From Brevibacillus formosus (lineage in GTDB: Bacteria > Bacillota > Bacilli > Brevibacillales > Brevibacillaceae): a stretch of DNA of 64,000 nucleotides. The translations under genes and the position numbers were made by a program. Of this stretch, positions 43,961 through 53,789 are shown in pieces (the stretch's first letter is position 1; each line of letters starts with the position of its first letter). The stretch lies in NCBI RefSeq assembly GCF_003013405.1, contig NZ_PXZL01000009.1:62001-126000 (forward strand), read 5' to 3'. Below the pieces are notes generated by a model, which made no database searches, was not told the origin of the DNA, and saw nothing but the letters and a program-made list of their open reading frames with translations.

Positions 43961-44052
43961 CAGCGGTGAGTCTAAGACTGTATTTTCAGGTCTTGGCTCG
44001 TTGCTGGTTTATTTTTCTGAGTCAGTCCAAAACCAATGTTTATGAGGCTGGG
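43961..44052 (+). repeat. Structured intergenic repeat, copy A
   Basis: The sequence starts CAGCGGTGAGTCTAAGACT and continues through CAGGTCTT to GAGTCAG and AAACCAAT. It aligns over about 90 bases with 58982-59074, where the order of the same blocks is kept. The first half folds: CAGC with GCTG and AAGAC with GTCTT. The 3' side of copy A ends TTTATTTTTC and so may also terminate the reductase transcript. Confidence 0.65.
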
Positions 44053-44156
44053 GGCCAATAGATTGAAGAATCGATGGGGATCATGGTAGAATTTGTCACG
44101 AGATCATGTGTTTCTAAAACAGCTTTGACTAAATGTACCGGAGTGGAGATAAGACC

Positions 44157-45389
44157 ATGAAAACGGAAATCATGAATAGATTCATCTCTTACGCACAAGT
44201 TGATACACAATCCGATGAAAACAGCGAAACTTGCCCTTCAACACCAGGGCAGCTTGTACTTGCCCAAATGCTTGTTGACGAACTGAAAGCCATCGGTATG
44301 CAGGAAGTTGCGATGGATTCGAACGGTTATGTAATGGCAACCCTACCGTCCAATACAGACAAAGAAATTCCCACAATCGGTTTTCTTGCTCATATGGATA
44401 CGGCCACGGATTTTACCGGGGCTGACGTGAAGCCGCAAGTCATTGAAAATTATAACGGAGAAGACATTGTCTTGAATGAAGCACAGAATATTGTCCTTTC
44501 GCCGCGCGAGTTTCCAGAGCTGGCTAGCTACAAAGGCCACACCTTAATCACGACAGACGGTACCACATTGCTAGGCGCTGATGATAAAGCTGGTATTGCC
44601 GAAATCATGACCGCCATGGCTTATTTGATTCGCCATCCAGAACTGAAACACGGGAAAGTAAGAGTAGCCTTCACTCCGGATGAAGAAATCGGCAGAGGCC
44701 CTGATAAATTTGATGTGTCCGCCTTCGACGCAGTATATGCCTATACGATGGATGGCGGCCCTCTTGGCGGGATCGAGTACGAGAGCTTTAATGCTGCATC
44801 AGCCACTATTACCTGTAAAGGGAAGAACGTTCACCCCGGATCGGCTAAAGGCAAAATGGTCAACGCTGCTAAAATAGCCATGGAGCTGCATGGAATGCTG
44901 CCGGTTGAGGAAACGCCTGAGGAGACGGAAGGCTACGAAGGCTTCTATCATCTGTTTTCCATTCAAGGTGACGTCGAGCAAACGCAGCTTCGTTATTTAA
45001 TCCGGGATCACGATCGTAATCGGTTTCAGGAGAGAAAGTCTGAACTGGCTCGTATCGTAGAAGAGTTACAGAAAAAATACGGAGAGAAGCGAATTGAGCT
45101 CGAAATCAAAGACGAATACTTCAACATGCGGGAAAAGATTGAGCCTGTAATGGAAGTAGTGGACATTGCTATACAAGCGCTCGAAAACCTCGGAATCGTG
45201 CCGAGTATTCAGCCGATTCGCGGTGGTACCGATGGCTCCCAGCTATCCTACATGGGGTTGCCAACACCGAATATTTTCACAGGCGGGGAAAACTACCACG
45301 GGCGGTTCGAATATGTTTCCGTTGACAACATGATGCACGCTGTGAACACCATCATCGAAATCGTGAAGTTGTATGAGCAAAGAGCCTGA
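44157..45389 (+). CDS. pepT: Peptidase T (tripeptide aminopeptidase)
   Basis: A 410-residue M20B dizinc peptidase that removes N-terminal residues from tripeptides in the cytoplasm. [10 protein letters not shown] holds the first His, [13 protein letters not shown] the bridging Asp, [10 protein letters not shown] the catalytic and metal Glu pair, YTMDGG another Asp, and [10 protein letters not shown] the last His. The dimerisation lid domain lies between about 205 and 320. ATG 44157 is chosen on GGAGTGGAG; an in-frame upstream start at 44133 has no site. Confidence 0.95.
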   Translation: MKTEIMNRFISYAQVDTQSDENSETCPSTPGQLVLAQMLVDELKAIGMQEVAMDSNGYVMATLPSNTDKEIPTIGFLAHMDTATDFTGADVKPQVIENYNGEDIVLNEAQNIVLSPREFPELASYKGHTLITTDGTTLLGADDKAGIAEIMTAMAYLIRHPELKHGKVRVAFTPDEEIGRGPDKFDVSAFDAVYAYTMDGGPLGGIEYESFNAASATITCKGKNVHPGSAKGKMVNAAKIAMELHGMLPVEETPEETEGYEGFYHLFSIQGDVEQTQLRYLIRDHDRNRFQERKSELARIVEELQKKYGEKRIELEIKDEYFNMREKIEPVMEVVDIAIQALENLGIVPSIQPIRGGTDGSQLSYMGLPTPNIFTGGENYHGRFEYVSVDNMMHAVNTIIEIVKLYEQRA

Positions 45390-45464
45390 TGGCGAGGTAG
45401 CCTTGTGATGATATATGAAAGGAAAGTAAGTTAGCAGACTTATATCCAACTGACATTGAAGCAA

Positions 45465-45512
45465 AGCGAGCAAAGGGCGGATGTCTAGTAGAGTCGATTC
45501 GCCCTTTGTCAT
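45465..45512 (+). terminator. Hairpin after pepT
   Basis: CAAAGGGCG pairs with CGCCCTTTG across a 20-base loop. The T tract is short. It lies in the 328-base gap 45390-45717, which otherwise holds only the promoter of the methyltransferase gene. Confidence 0.6.
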
Positions 45513-45587
45513 GAGTCATTTTAAAACTGCTCTGCCTGCACGTACAAACTTACCTTGTCTAGGATTACAGTGGTGAATCTTCACCTA

Positions 45588-45617
45588 TTGACACATCATA
45601 CATTACGAAGATATTAT
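45588..45617 (+). promoter_or_regulatory. Promoter of the methyltransferase gene
   Basis: A perfect TTGACA (45588-45593) and TATTAT (45612-45617) are separated by 18 bases, about 100 bases before the ATG. Confidence 0.65.
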
Positions 45618-45717
45618 AGATATAATAAATCCATAATGGTTATAAAAAGCATCCAGAGCTTGTTATATAGCGATGATTTGCACCAGGAAATATTTTGATC
45701 AAGGGAGGCCGATAAGT

Positions 45718-46314
45718 ATGGGGAATATTTGGAATGAGCGTTATAATACTGACGAATATTACTACGGGGAAGAACCAAACGTATTTATTCAACAACAAGC
45801 TTTTCGCTTCGAACAATCTCAAAAAGTTATTGCGTTTGCAGAAGGTGAAGGCCGGAATGCCGCTTTTTTAGCAAAAGGGAATCTAGAAGTGACAGCCATT
45901 GACTATGCGGAAAGCGGATTGCAAAAAACGAAAAAACTGGCTCAGAAGCATGGCGTTCACGTACACACCCAAAAAATTGACTTGCTGGAGGAAGATGTCC
46001 CGCAAGAGGAATATGACGCCGCGATTATGGTATATGGACATTTTCATAAAGACGCTCAGACCACGGTTCTTAATAAAATGAAAAAGGCGATAAAGCCCAA
46101 AGGAATTCTCATGCTTGAGGTATTCTCCGAGAAACAACTACAGTATGGTACGGGCGGACCTTCAGAGCTTGAACTGCTATATGACCCCAAAGAAATCCTT
46201 GATTGGTGCGAAGGGCATGAGGTGATCCATTTCTTCTATGGCGAACAAGAGCGTGTGGCAGGAAAGGCACACACTGGATTAGCCCATGTTATCCAGCTTG
46301 TATTAAGAAAATGA
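45718..46314 (+). CDS. Class I SAM-dependent methyltransferase (TehB-like)
   Basis: A 198-residue small-molecule methyltransferase. Motif I is AEGEGRNAAFLA near 42-53, motif II VTAIDYAES near 60, and motif IV EYDAAIMVYGHFH near 100, as in TehB/UbiE-type enzymes. The opening WNERYNTDEYYYGEEPN is typical of the group. AAGGGAGG precedes ATG 45718. Substrate unknown; tellurite, selenite or thiol methylation are family possibilities. Confidence 0.88.
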   Translation: MGNIWNERYNTDEYYYGEEPNVFIQQQAFRFEQSQKVIAFAEGEGRNAAFLAKGNLEVTAIDYAESGLQKTKKLAQKHGVHVHTQKIDLLEEDVPQEEYDAAIMVYGHFHKDAQTTVLNKMKKAIKPKGILMLEVFSEKQLQYGTGGPSELELLYDPKEILDWCEGHEVIHFFYGEQERVAGKAHTGLAHVIQLVLRK

Positions 46315-46353
46315 TAGAGAATCATCGTAAGTGAATTTGAACCGATTTCGTAC

Positions 46354-46398
46354 TAAAAGCCCACATTCCGTTACGGGAGAAAAGTGGGCTTTTTGTAA
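46354..46398 (+). terminator. Terminator after the methyltransferase gene
   Basis: AAAGCCCAC pairs with GTGGGCTTT, followed by TTTG. The gap 46315-46669 contains this hairpin, the katG promoter and a PerR-like box. I see no gene in it. Confidence 0.85.
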
Positions 46399-46586
46399 TG
46401 GATCGAATGGAAGTTCATGCAGGAAAGCGGCTAACGAGCTGGTGAGAAGATCATAATCTACACGGTCCATGCATACGTTAGAATCAGCATAAAATAGAAA
46501 ATGAAAGAGTTCATATATTTTATCGTGTTTATACGATGCCACTGGCGACTGTCCATAATCCTTACCATGAAAAAAGCAAAAAGATG

Positions 46587-46615
46587 TTGATTTCCCCTGT
46601 TAACTGCTATATAAC
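46587..46615 (+). promoter_or_regulatory. katG promoter
   Basis: TTGATT (46587-46592), a 17-base spacer and TATAAC (46610-46615). Expected start of transcription is near 46622, inside the PerR-like box. Confidence 0.65.
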
Positions 46616-46619
46616 TTAA

Positions 46620-46634
46620 TTAGAAGTATTATTA
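46620..46634. promoter_or_regulatory. PerR-box-like operator of katG
   Basis: TTAGAAGTATTATTA matches the PerR consensus TTATAATNATTATAA at 11 of the 14 defined positions. It overlaps the predicted transcription start of a catalase-peroxidase gene, the standard place for peroxide-relieved repression. Confidence 0.55.
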
Positions 46635-46651
46635 TTTGATACTTAATTTAA

Positions 46652-48870
<2,219 letters not shown>

Positions 48871-48874
<4 letters not shown>

Positions 48875-48915
48875 CAAAGAACAGTATTTGTTGTAGAATA
48901 CTGTTCTTTGCTTTT
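48871..48915 (+). terminator. katG terminator
   Basis: AAAGCAAAGAACAGTATT pairs perfectly over 18 bases with AATACTGTTCTTTGCTTT, followed by TCTTTTC. Confidence 0.92.
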
Positions 48916-48973
48916 CTTTTCTATAGTAATATTAGTAATTGAATCGGTTAAAGAAATGCGAGACCCGCTCTTG

Positions 48974-49007
48974 AAAACCACCTGAAGCAAGCCGCCAGGT
49001 GGTTTTA
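48974..49007. terminator. Second hairpin downstream of katG
   Basis: AAAACCACCTG pairs with CAGGTGGTTTT around an 11-base loop. T residues follow on the plus strand. Confidence 0.7.
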
Positions 49008-49135
49008 ATCTTCTCTAGAATTTACAACTTAGAGACAACTGAAAGATACTTTTAACATATGAACGCTATATTCTATGAACTGTAACAAGGGTTTTGTGCA
49101 CAAACCAAAAACAAAAAATTTCAGGAGGCATTACT

Positions 49136-49912
49136 ATGAACAAAAAAAATATTCTCGTTTTTTCTATGGCACTAACAATTGTAGGCGGTGCTACAGCAGC
49201 TGTATTTGCAGCCGAAAACGCGGTTCATTCTACTAAAAACAAAGTCGTAACAGTGGCAAGCAAAGCAGGAAATGGCACAAATCAAACCACTGTAGCCAAA
49301 GTAGCAAATGGAAAGATTAGTGATGAAGAAGCCGTAAAAATGGCAACCAAAGCTCTAAAAGACTATATGGGGCTTGACGCGAAATCTTTTGGTGAGGCAC
49401 GTGTGAATAGAACGAACGCGCAAGAAGATTTTAAGTTCTTCATGGATTTATATTCAAAAGAAGATGCAGCTGTATTAAAAGAAAACGCGAAAAAAGATAC
49501 CGCAAATGTTATCGTGGTACAGTTTATTCGAGCTGAAGACTTAAACCAGCCAATGCCCGCATCTAATCGCATTGTCATAAATGAAGCAACAGGGGAAATT
49601 GTTTCTTTAACTGCTTTCACTAATGAAGATCGAAGCTCAGAGACAACAATCGATGATGCGAAAGTTAAATCTGCGGTTATCAACTTTTTTGATAAACAAC
49701 AGAAAAATGTTAAGAAAAATACGATGAAGGTTAGTAAGACGGCTAATTCCGGAACCATACGTGTTCTTTGCGATCTGGAAGATGGAAGGGATGTAACACT
49801 GACAATGAGTCTGAAGAATTATTCAGTATCTAGTTATGAGATTAATTATGACAGACTACTCCCTCTACCTTCTGAAGAAAATGATTACCGTGAGAATTTC
49901 AGAGAACTGTAA
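49136..49912 (+). CDS. Exported protein of unknown function, PepSY-like halves
   Basis: A 258-residue protein with a signal peptide (MNKKNILVFSMAL core, cleavage likely after VFAAE near 27). I do not recognise the family with certainty. The body looks like two related alpha/beta units. One starts ISDEEAVKMATKALKDYMG and contains RIVINEATGEIVSL. The other starts IDDAKVKSAVINFFDK and ends near SSYEINYD. This is reminiscent of PepSY/YcdB-like domains. CAGGAGG precedes ATG 49136. It stands before a two-component system and may be its extracellular sensor partner or target. Noticeably AT-rich coding. Confidence 0.72.
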   Translation: MNKKNILVFSMALTIVGGATAAVFAAENAVHSTKNKVVTVASKAGNGTNQTTVAKVANGKISDEEAVKMATKALKDYMGLDAKSFGEARVNRTNAQEDFKFFMDLYSKEDAAVLKENAKKDTANVIVVQFIRAEDLNQPMPASNRIVINEATGEIVSLTAFTNEDRSSETTIDDAKVKSAVINFFDKQQKNVKKNTMKVSKTANSGTIRVLCDLEDGRDVTLTMSLKNYSVSSYEINYDRLLPLPSEENDYRENFREL

Positions 49913-49941
49913 GTAAATTAAGATATTGCAGGACGGATAAC

Positions 49942-49975
49942 ATGGAGTAAGTGCCCGAGATGGTACTTACTCCAT
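49942..49975 (+). terminator. Hairpin between the exported protein and the response regulator
   Basis: ATGGAGTAAGT (49942-49952) pairs with ACTTACTCCAT (49965-49975), a perfect 11-base stem. No T run follows, so it may be a processing or partial-termination site rather than a strong terminator. Confidence 0.5.
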
Positions 49976-50009
49976 CTAACAGTTACAAAAGGAATGAGGT
50001 AAAAACAGA

Positions 50010-50663
50010 ATGATCAAAATTTTAGTTGTTGAAGATGATATCGCAGTAGCAAATTTAATAAAATTGAATTTAAATACCGCAAATTATGAGAGTTCAATCG
50101 TTTTTAATGGAGAGGAAGCCCTGAGTGTAATTGAAAGCGATCGTTTTGATCTCATCCTTTTGGATGTCATGCTTCCAAAAGTGGATGGATTTACTTTATT
50201 TGAAAAAATTAAACCTTTAGGAATACCTGTCATTTTTTTAACTGCGAAAAGTTCTGTCACAGATAAGGTGTATGGATTAAAAGCGGGAGTAGATGACTAT
50301 ATTACGAAGCCCTTTGAAGGAATTGAATTGCTGGCTAGGATTGAAAATGTATTAAGGCATTACAATAAAAAAAGCAACATCATAAATTTTAAAGACACAG
50401 AAGTATACTTGCAAGAAATGAAGGTGAAAAAGAACGGTGAAATAATTGAGCTTACCTTGAAGGAGTTCGAATTATTGGTGTTTTTAGTGCAAAATAAAAA
50501 CATCGTATTAACGAGGGAAAAAATCATAGAAAAAATTTGGGGATATGACTACGTTGGCGAGACTCGAACGATTGACAACCATATACAAAAGCTAAGAAAA
50601 AAGCTGGGATGGAAAGATGAAATTAAAACAGTATTTAAATTGGGATATAGGCTGGAAGAATAA
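50010..50663 (+). CDS. OmpR-family response regulator
   Basis: A 217-residue regulator. The receiver domain has the acidic pair VVEDD, phospho-acceptor Asp near 51 in LILLDVMLPK, LTAKS and DDYITKPF. The C-terminal winged helix (about 128-217) has LTLKEFELLVFLVQNK and TRTIDNHIQKLRKKL. Its stop TAA directly abuts the ATG of the histidine kinase. Lysine-, isoleucine- and asparagine-rich, unlike the transporter genes upstream. Confidence 0.93.
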   Translation: MIKILVVEDDIAVANLIKLNLNTANYESSIVFNGEEALSVIESDRFDLILLDVMLPKVDGFTLFEKIKPLGIPVIFLTAKSSVTDKVYGLKAGVDDYITKPFEGIELLARIENVLRHYNKKSNIINFKDTEVYLQEMKVKKNGEIIELTLKEFELLVFLVQNKNIVLTREKIIEKIWGYDYVGETRTIDNHIQKLRKKLGWKDEIKTVFKLGYRLEE

Positions 50664-52100
50664 ATGAAATTTTGGCAGAGGATATTTTTGTGTACATTAA
50701 TCATATTCGAAATCTTTTTTGTACCAGCATCCATTTACCTTATTCATAGCAGCTTTGAACTCAATCTCAATATGGAGATCCGTTCCGGGATAAGTGAACA
50801 GGATCGATTTGCTAACTCCTTAGAATCAAATCTATATCTACTTAAAGTCCAAAAATCTTCAACCCCAGATGCAGAAGGAGTTGGCAAACCAAACATAGAT
50901 TCCATGATTCGTACGTACTTGGACAACCTCGGAGAACAGGATGTGTATCTGGATGTAATAGATGAAAATAGCAAAGTTATTTTTAGCCATTTTAAAAACA
51001 ACAAGATAACTCTTACTAATCGTGAAGAATTAAACATCCCATCAGATAAAGTAAATTACATCATACGGGATGTAGGGGAAAAGACGTACTTATTTATCGC
51101 TAAGAATATTTATTTGGAAAATAATCACTATAAGCTTTCTTATGTGAAAGATATTTCGAGTGTTTATGAAAATAGAGAAGACTTATTAAGCCTTTTAATC
51201 AAGCTAAATGCTCTTATTTCAGCAATTTTGGTCATTGTTACCATAATCATGAGCATGTTTATCGTAAAACCGATTAATAAACTGATCCAGTCAACAAGAA
51301 TAATTGCAGGCGGGAATTTCAGCGAAAGAGTCATGGTCAAATCGAAAGATGAAATCGGGTTGTTAGCTGAAAATTTCAATTTGATGGCCGTTGATGTAGA
51401 AGATAAAGTAAACCAGCTTAAAAAAACTTCAGAAGACAAGCAAAGGTTTATCGATAACCTGGTACATGAACTTCGGACTCCTTTAACTTCGATCATAGGC
51501 TATGCGGATTATTTACGAACGAATAAATATGATGAAGAGACTTATATCAACTCATTAAGCTTTATCTATGATGAAGGAAAGCGGCTAGAGAAACTGACAT
51601 TTAAGCTTATGGAGCTCATTGTTTTGCGAAAAGAAGATTTTGAGTTAAAAAAGGGAAAGCTTGACGAACTTTTTGTGGAAATCAAACATTCCTTTATTCC
51701 AAAGCTGAACATAAAGAATATGGATTTGGAAATATCGTCGGAGCATGTGAGTGTTTTAATGGATAAGGATTTGATGAAAATTTTACTTGCAAACCTGATA
51801 GACAATGCGATTAAAGCATCGAAGAACAACGATAAAATACTTCTACGTTCATACAGAGATACGGAGTCAAAAATTATTCTTGAAGTGAAAGATACAGGGA
51901 TCGGTATTCCTGATGACGACATAACAAAAGTTTTTGAGCCATTCTTTATGTCCGACAAATCGAGAGCAAGAGCCAATGGAGGAGGCCTCGGCCTCGGGCT
52001 TTCATTATGTAAGGAGATTGCCAAAATTCATGACGCTGAAATAAGAATAGAAAGTAAGCTCGGTGAAGGTACCATTATCCAATTGGTTTTTCATTGTTAA
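50664..52100 (+). CDS. Sensor histidine kinase
   Basis: A 478-residue membrane kinase. One transmembrane helix is at about 8-28 and a second at about 180-203, framing an extracellular sensor domain of roughly 150 residues. A HAMP domain follows (about 204-256). The H-box VHELRTPLTSIIGYADYLRT has the phospho-His near 270. The ATPase domain has NLIDNAIKAS (N-box), DTGIGIP (G1) and GGGLGLGLSLCKEI (G2). ATG 50664 begins directly after the response regulator stop. The ligand is unknown; the exported protein upstream is a candidate partner. Confidence 0.93.
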   Translation: MKFWQRIFLCTLIIFEIFFVPASIYLIHSSFELNLNMEIRSGISEQDRFANSLESNLYLLKVQKSSTPDAEGVGKPNIDSMIRTYLDNLGEQDVYLDVIDENSKVIFSHFKNNKITLTNREELNIPSDKVNYIIRDVGEKTYLFIAKNIYLENNHYKLSYVKDISSVYENREDLLSLLIKLNALISAILVIVTIIMSMFIVKPINKLIQSTRIIAGGNFSERVMVKSKDEIGLLAENFNLMAVDVEDKVNQLKKTSEDKQRFIDNLVHELRTPLTSIIGYADYLRTNKYDEETYINSLSFIYDEGKRLEKLTFKLMELIVLRKEDFELKKGKLDELFVEIKHSFIPKLNIKNMDLEISSEHVSVLMDKDLMKILLANLIDNAIKASKNNDKILLRSYRDTESKIILEVKDTGIGIPDDDITKVFEPFFMSDKSRARANGGGLGLGLSLCKEIAKIHDAEIRIESKLGEGTIIQLVFHC

Positions 52101-52109
52101 CAACCGGGA

Positions 52110-52154
52110 GCGGATCGGTTCAATCTTAAAAAAGCATAATCTGAAAACGTAGAG
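52110..52154 (+). repeat. Second, degenerate copy of the katG 3' end
   Basis: The sequence still encodes ADRFNLKKA and a stop in the register of the katG C-terminus ADRFDLKEA, followed by the same 15-base tail with changes. No other katG sequence precedes it; similarity ends at 52110, ten bases after the histidine kinase stop. It lies 3280 bases from copy 1 in the same orientation. Confidence 0.8.
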
Positions 52155-52203
52155 AGGACTGTCCCAAGTCATGAACAATGACTGCGAGACAGCCTTTTTC
52201 TGT
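52154..52203 (+). terminator. Terminator of the first two-component system
   Basis: GGACTGTC with AGTCAT pairs imperfectly with ATGACT and GACAGCC, followed by TTTTTCTG. Confidence 0.7.
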
Positions 52204-52275
52204 CAACAAGCATGTCATTATCTCCATTCTTACTAAATTGTAAGAAAGAAGGTCAAAATCGTTAGACTAGAGTCA

Positions 52276-52304
52276 TTCAATTACAGGAAAGTCTCGTCTA
52301 TAAT
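52276..52304 (+). promoter_or_regulatory. Promoter of the ABC/two-component module
   Basis: A perfect -10 TATAAT (52299-52304) lies 17 bases after TTCAAT (52276-52281), 35 bases before the first ATG. Confidence 0.6.
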
Positions 52305-52338
52305 CCAGACATAAATAGTTTATAAGGGAGCAATTAAG

Positions 52339-53058
52339 ATGAAAAAAGTAATAGGTTTCTTGTTGGTTATTGTCATTTTTGCAGGGATTGGATTCGGAGT
52401 AAAACGATTTGTAGAAGGTCCATCGCAACCGGTTGATGGTGTTCTCGTTATTGGCACAGAAAAGGATGCGAATAAGGTCAAAGAGTTGTATAAAGATAAC
52501 ACCAAACAAACGATGGACTATAAAATGAAATTGGTTACAACGAAAAAAATTACGAAATTGTCAGAGCAAGATCAGAAAGAAACGGGTCAAGAATTTGAAA
52601 CCAGAGATATCAAATATTCGGTTGTAACTCGATCCACAGCTGAGCAATTCGTCAAGAAGGGGATTCTCAGAGCCAGACAAGATCCAGACAGTACGTCTAT
52701 TATTTCAGACCCTGTTACTGGCATAAAAGAATTATCGAATGGTCAAAATCTGTTTTACTCTTCAAGTGATTATGAAATGAAGAATGGCCAAATTGATTTG
52801 AACGGTCAGATGGTACCTGTAGAGTATGTGAACCATCAGATGTGGATCGGGTATATACCACAAGCGGACCTTGTTATTGTTAACGAACAGACTTACAACC
52901 AATTAACCGAAGCAGAGTCAACGCTCTCCTTGATCCAGTTTGAAAATGACAGCTTCGATTTTAAGAAGAAAGATAAGGTGAACCATGTCTTACAAGAAAT
53001 CGGGAACGTATACGCAAAAAGTGAAGACAAAGTAAACTTCGTAGACGTACAAGATTGA
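52339..53058 (+). CDS. Membrane-anchored extracellular protein of an ABC module
   Basis: A 239-residue protein with one N-terminal transmembrane anchor (VIGFLLVIVIFAGIGFGV) and a soluble outside domain. There is no lipobox cysteine. I do not recognise a named family. In comparable MacB-type gene sets an anchored accessory protein stands before the ATPase and FtsX-like permease, as here. It ends overlapping the next reading frame. AAGGGAGC precedes ATG 52339. It may bind the compound that is exported or sensed. Confidence 0.75.
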   Translation: MKKVIGFLLVIVIFAGIGFGVKRFVEGPSQPVDGVLVIGTEKDANKVKELYKDNTKQTMDYKMKLVTTKKITKLSEQDQKETGQEFETRDIKYSVVTRSTAEQFVKKGILRARQDPDSTSIISDPVTGIKELSNGQNLFYSSSDYEMKNGQIDLNGQMVPVEYVNHQMWIGYIPQADLVIVNEQTYNQLTEAESTLSLIQFENDSFDFKKKDKVNHVLQEIGNVYAKSEDKVNFVDVQD

Positions 53059-53084
53059 GTTTGGGTGGTGAGAGGGTGAGCTTT

Positions 53085-53771
53085 ATGGAAGTTGTACGAA
53101 TGGAAAACGTAGTAAAAAGTTATGGGGAAGGAAATAGCAGGGTAGATGCGTTAAAGGGGATTCACCTTTCGATTCAGCAAGGAGAGTTTGTTTCCATCGT
53201 TGGTGTTTCCGGCTCTGGTAAAAGTACACTGCTGCATATTTTAGGCGGGTTGGATCGTCCAACTTCAGGACAAGTATTCATTGGGGATCATAATATTTAC
53301 GATTATACAGATGATGAGCTTTCGATATTCAGAAGAAGAAAAGTCGGGTTTATTTTTCAATTTTTTAATTTGATCCCGGTATTGAATGTCCAGGAAAATA
53401 TCGCGTTGCCCATGTTATTGGATGATGAACCGATAGATATGACGTATTTAGATGAACTGATTGAAATCCTGGGGCTCCATGAACGGAAAGACCACTTACC
53501 TTCCGAATTATCGGGTGGTCAACAGCAACGGGTCTCCATCGGCAGGGCTTTAATGAATCGACCGCATTTGATTTTGGCGGATGAGCCCACTGGGAATCTG
53601 GATACACGAAATACGAAGGAAGTCATGGATTTATTACGATTGACTGCTAGAAAATACAATCAAACCATTGTCTTGATTACTCACGATCTCACGATTGCTT
53701 CGGCTTCTGACCGGATCATCACGATAGAAGACGGAACGATCATTTCAGATCAACGGCTTGCTGCGAATTAG
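53085..53771 (+). CDS. ABC transporter ATPase (MacB/LolD/BceA type)
   Basis: A 228-residue single nucleotide-binding domain. Walker A GVSGSGKST near 40, Q-loop FQFFNLIP, signature LSGGQQQRVSIGRAL, Walker B LILADEPTGNLD and switch THDL. The LDxxN after Walker B is typical of FtsX-partner ATPases. ATG 53085 follows AGAGGG by eight bases; TTG 53055 and GTG 53076 are in-frame alternatives. It works with the permease encoded next. Confidence 0.93.
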   Translation: MEVVRMENVVKSYGEGNSRVDALKGIHLSIQQGEFVSIVGVSGSGKSTLLHILGGLDRPTSGQVFIGDHNIYDYTDDELSIFRRRKVGFIFQFFNLIPVLNVQENIALPMLLDDEPIDMTYLDELIEILGLHERKDHLPSELSGGQQQRVSIGRALMNRPHLILADEPTGNLDTRNTKEVMDLLRLTARKYNQTIVLITHDLTIASASDRIITIEDGTIISDQRLAAN

Positions 53772-53789
53772 CCAACAAACTGGAGGAGA

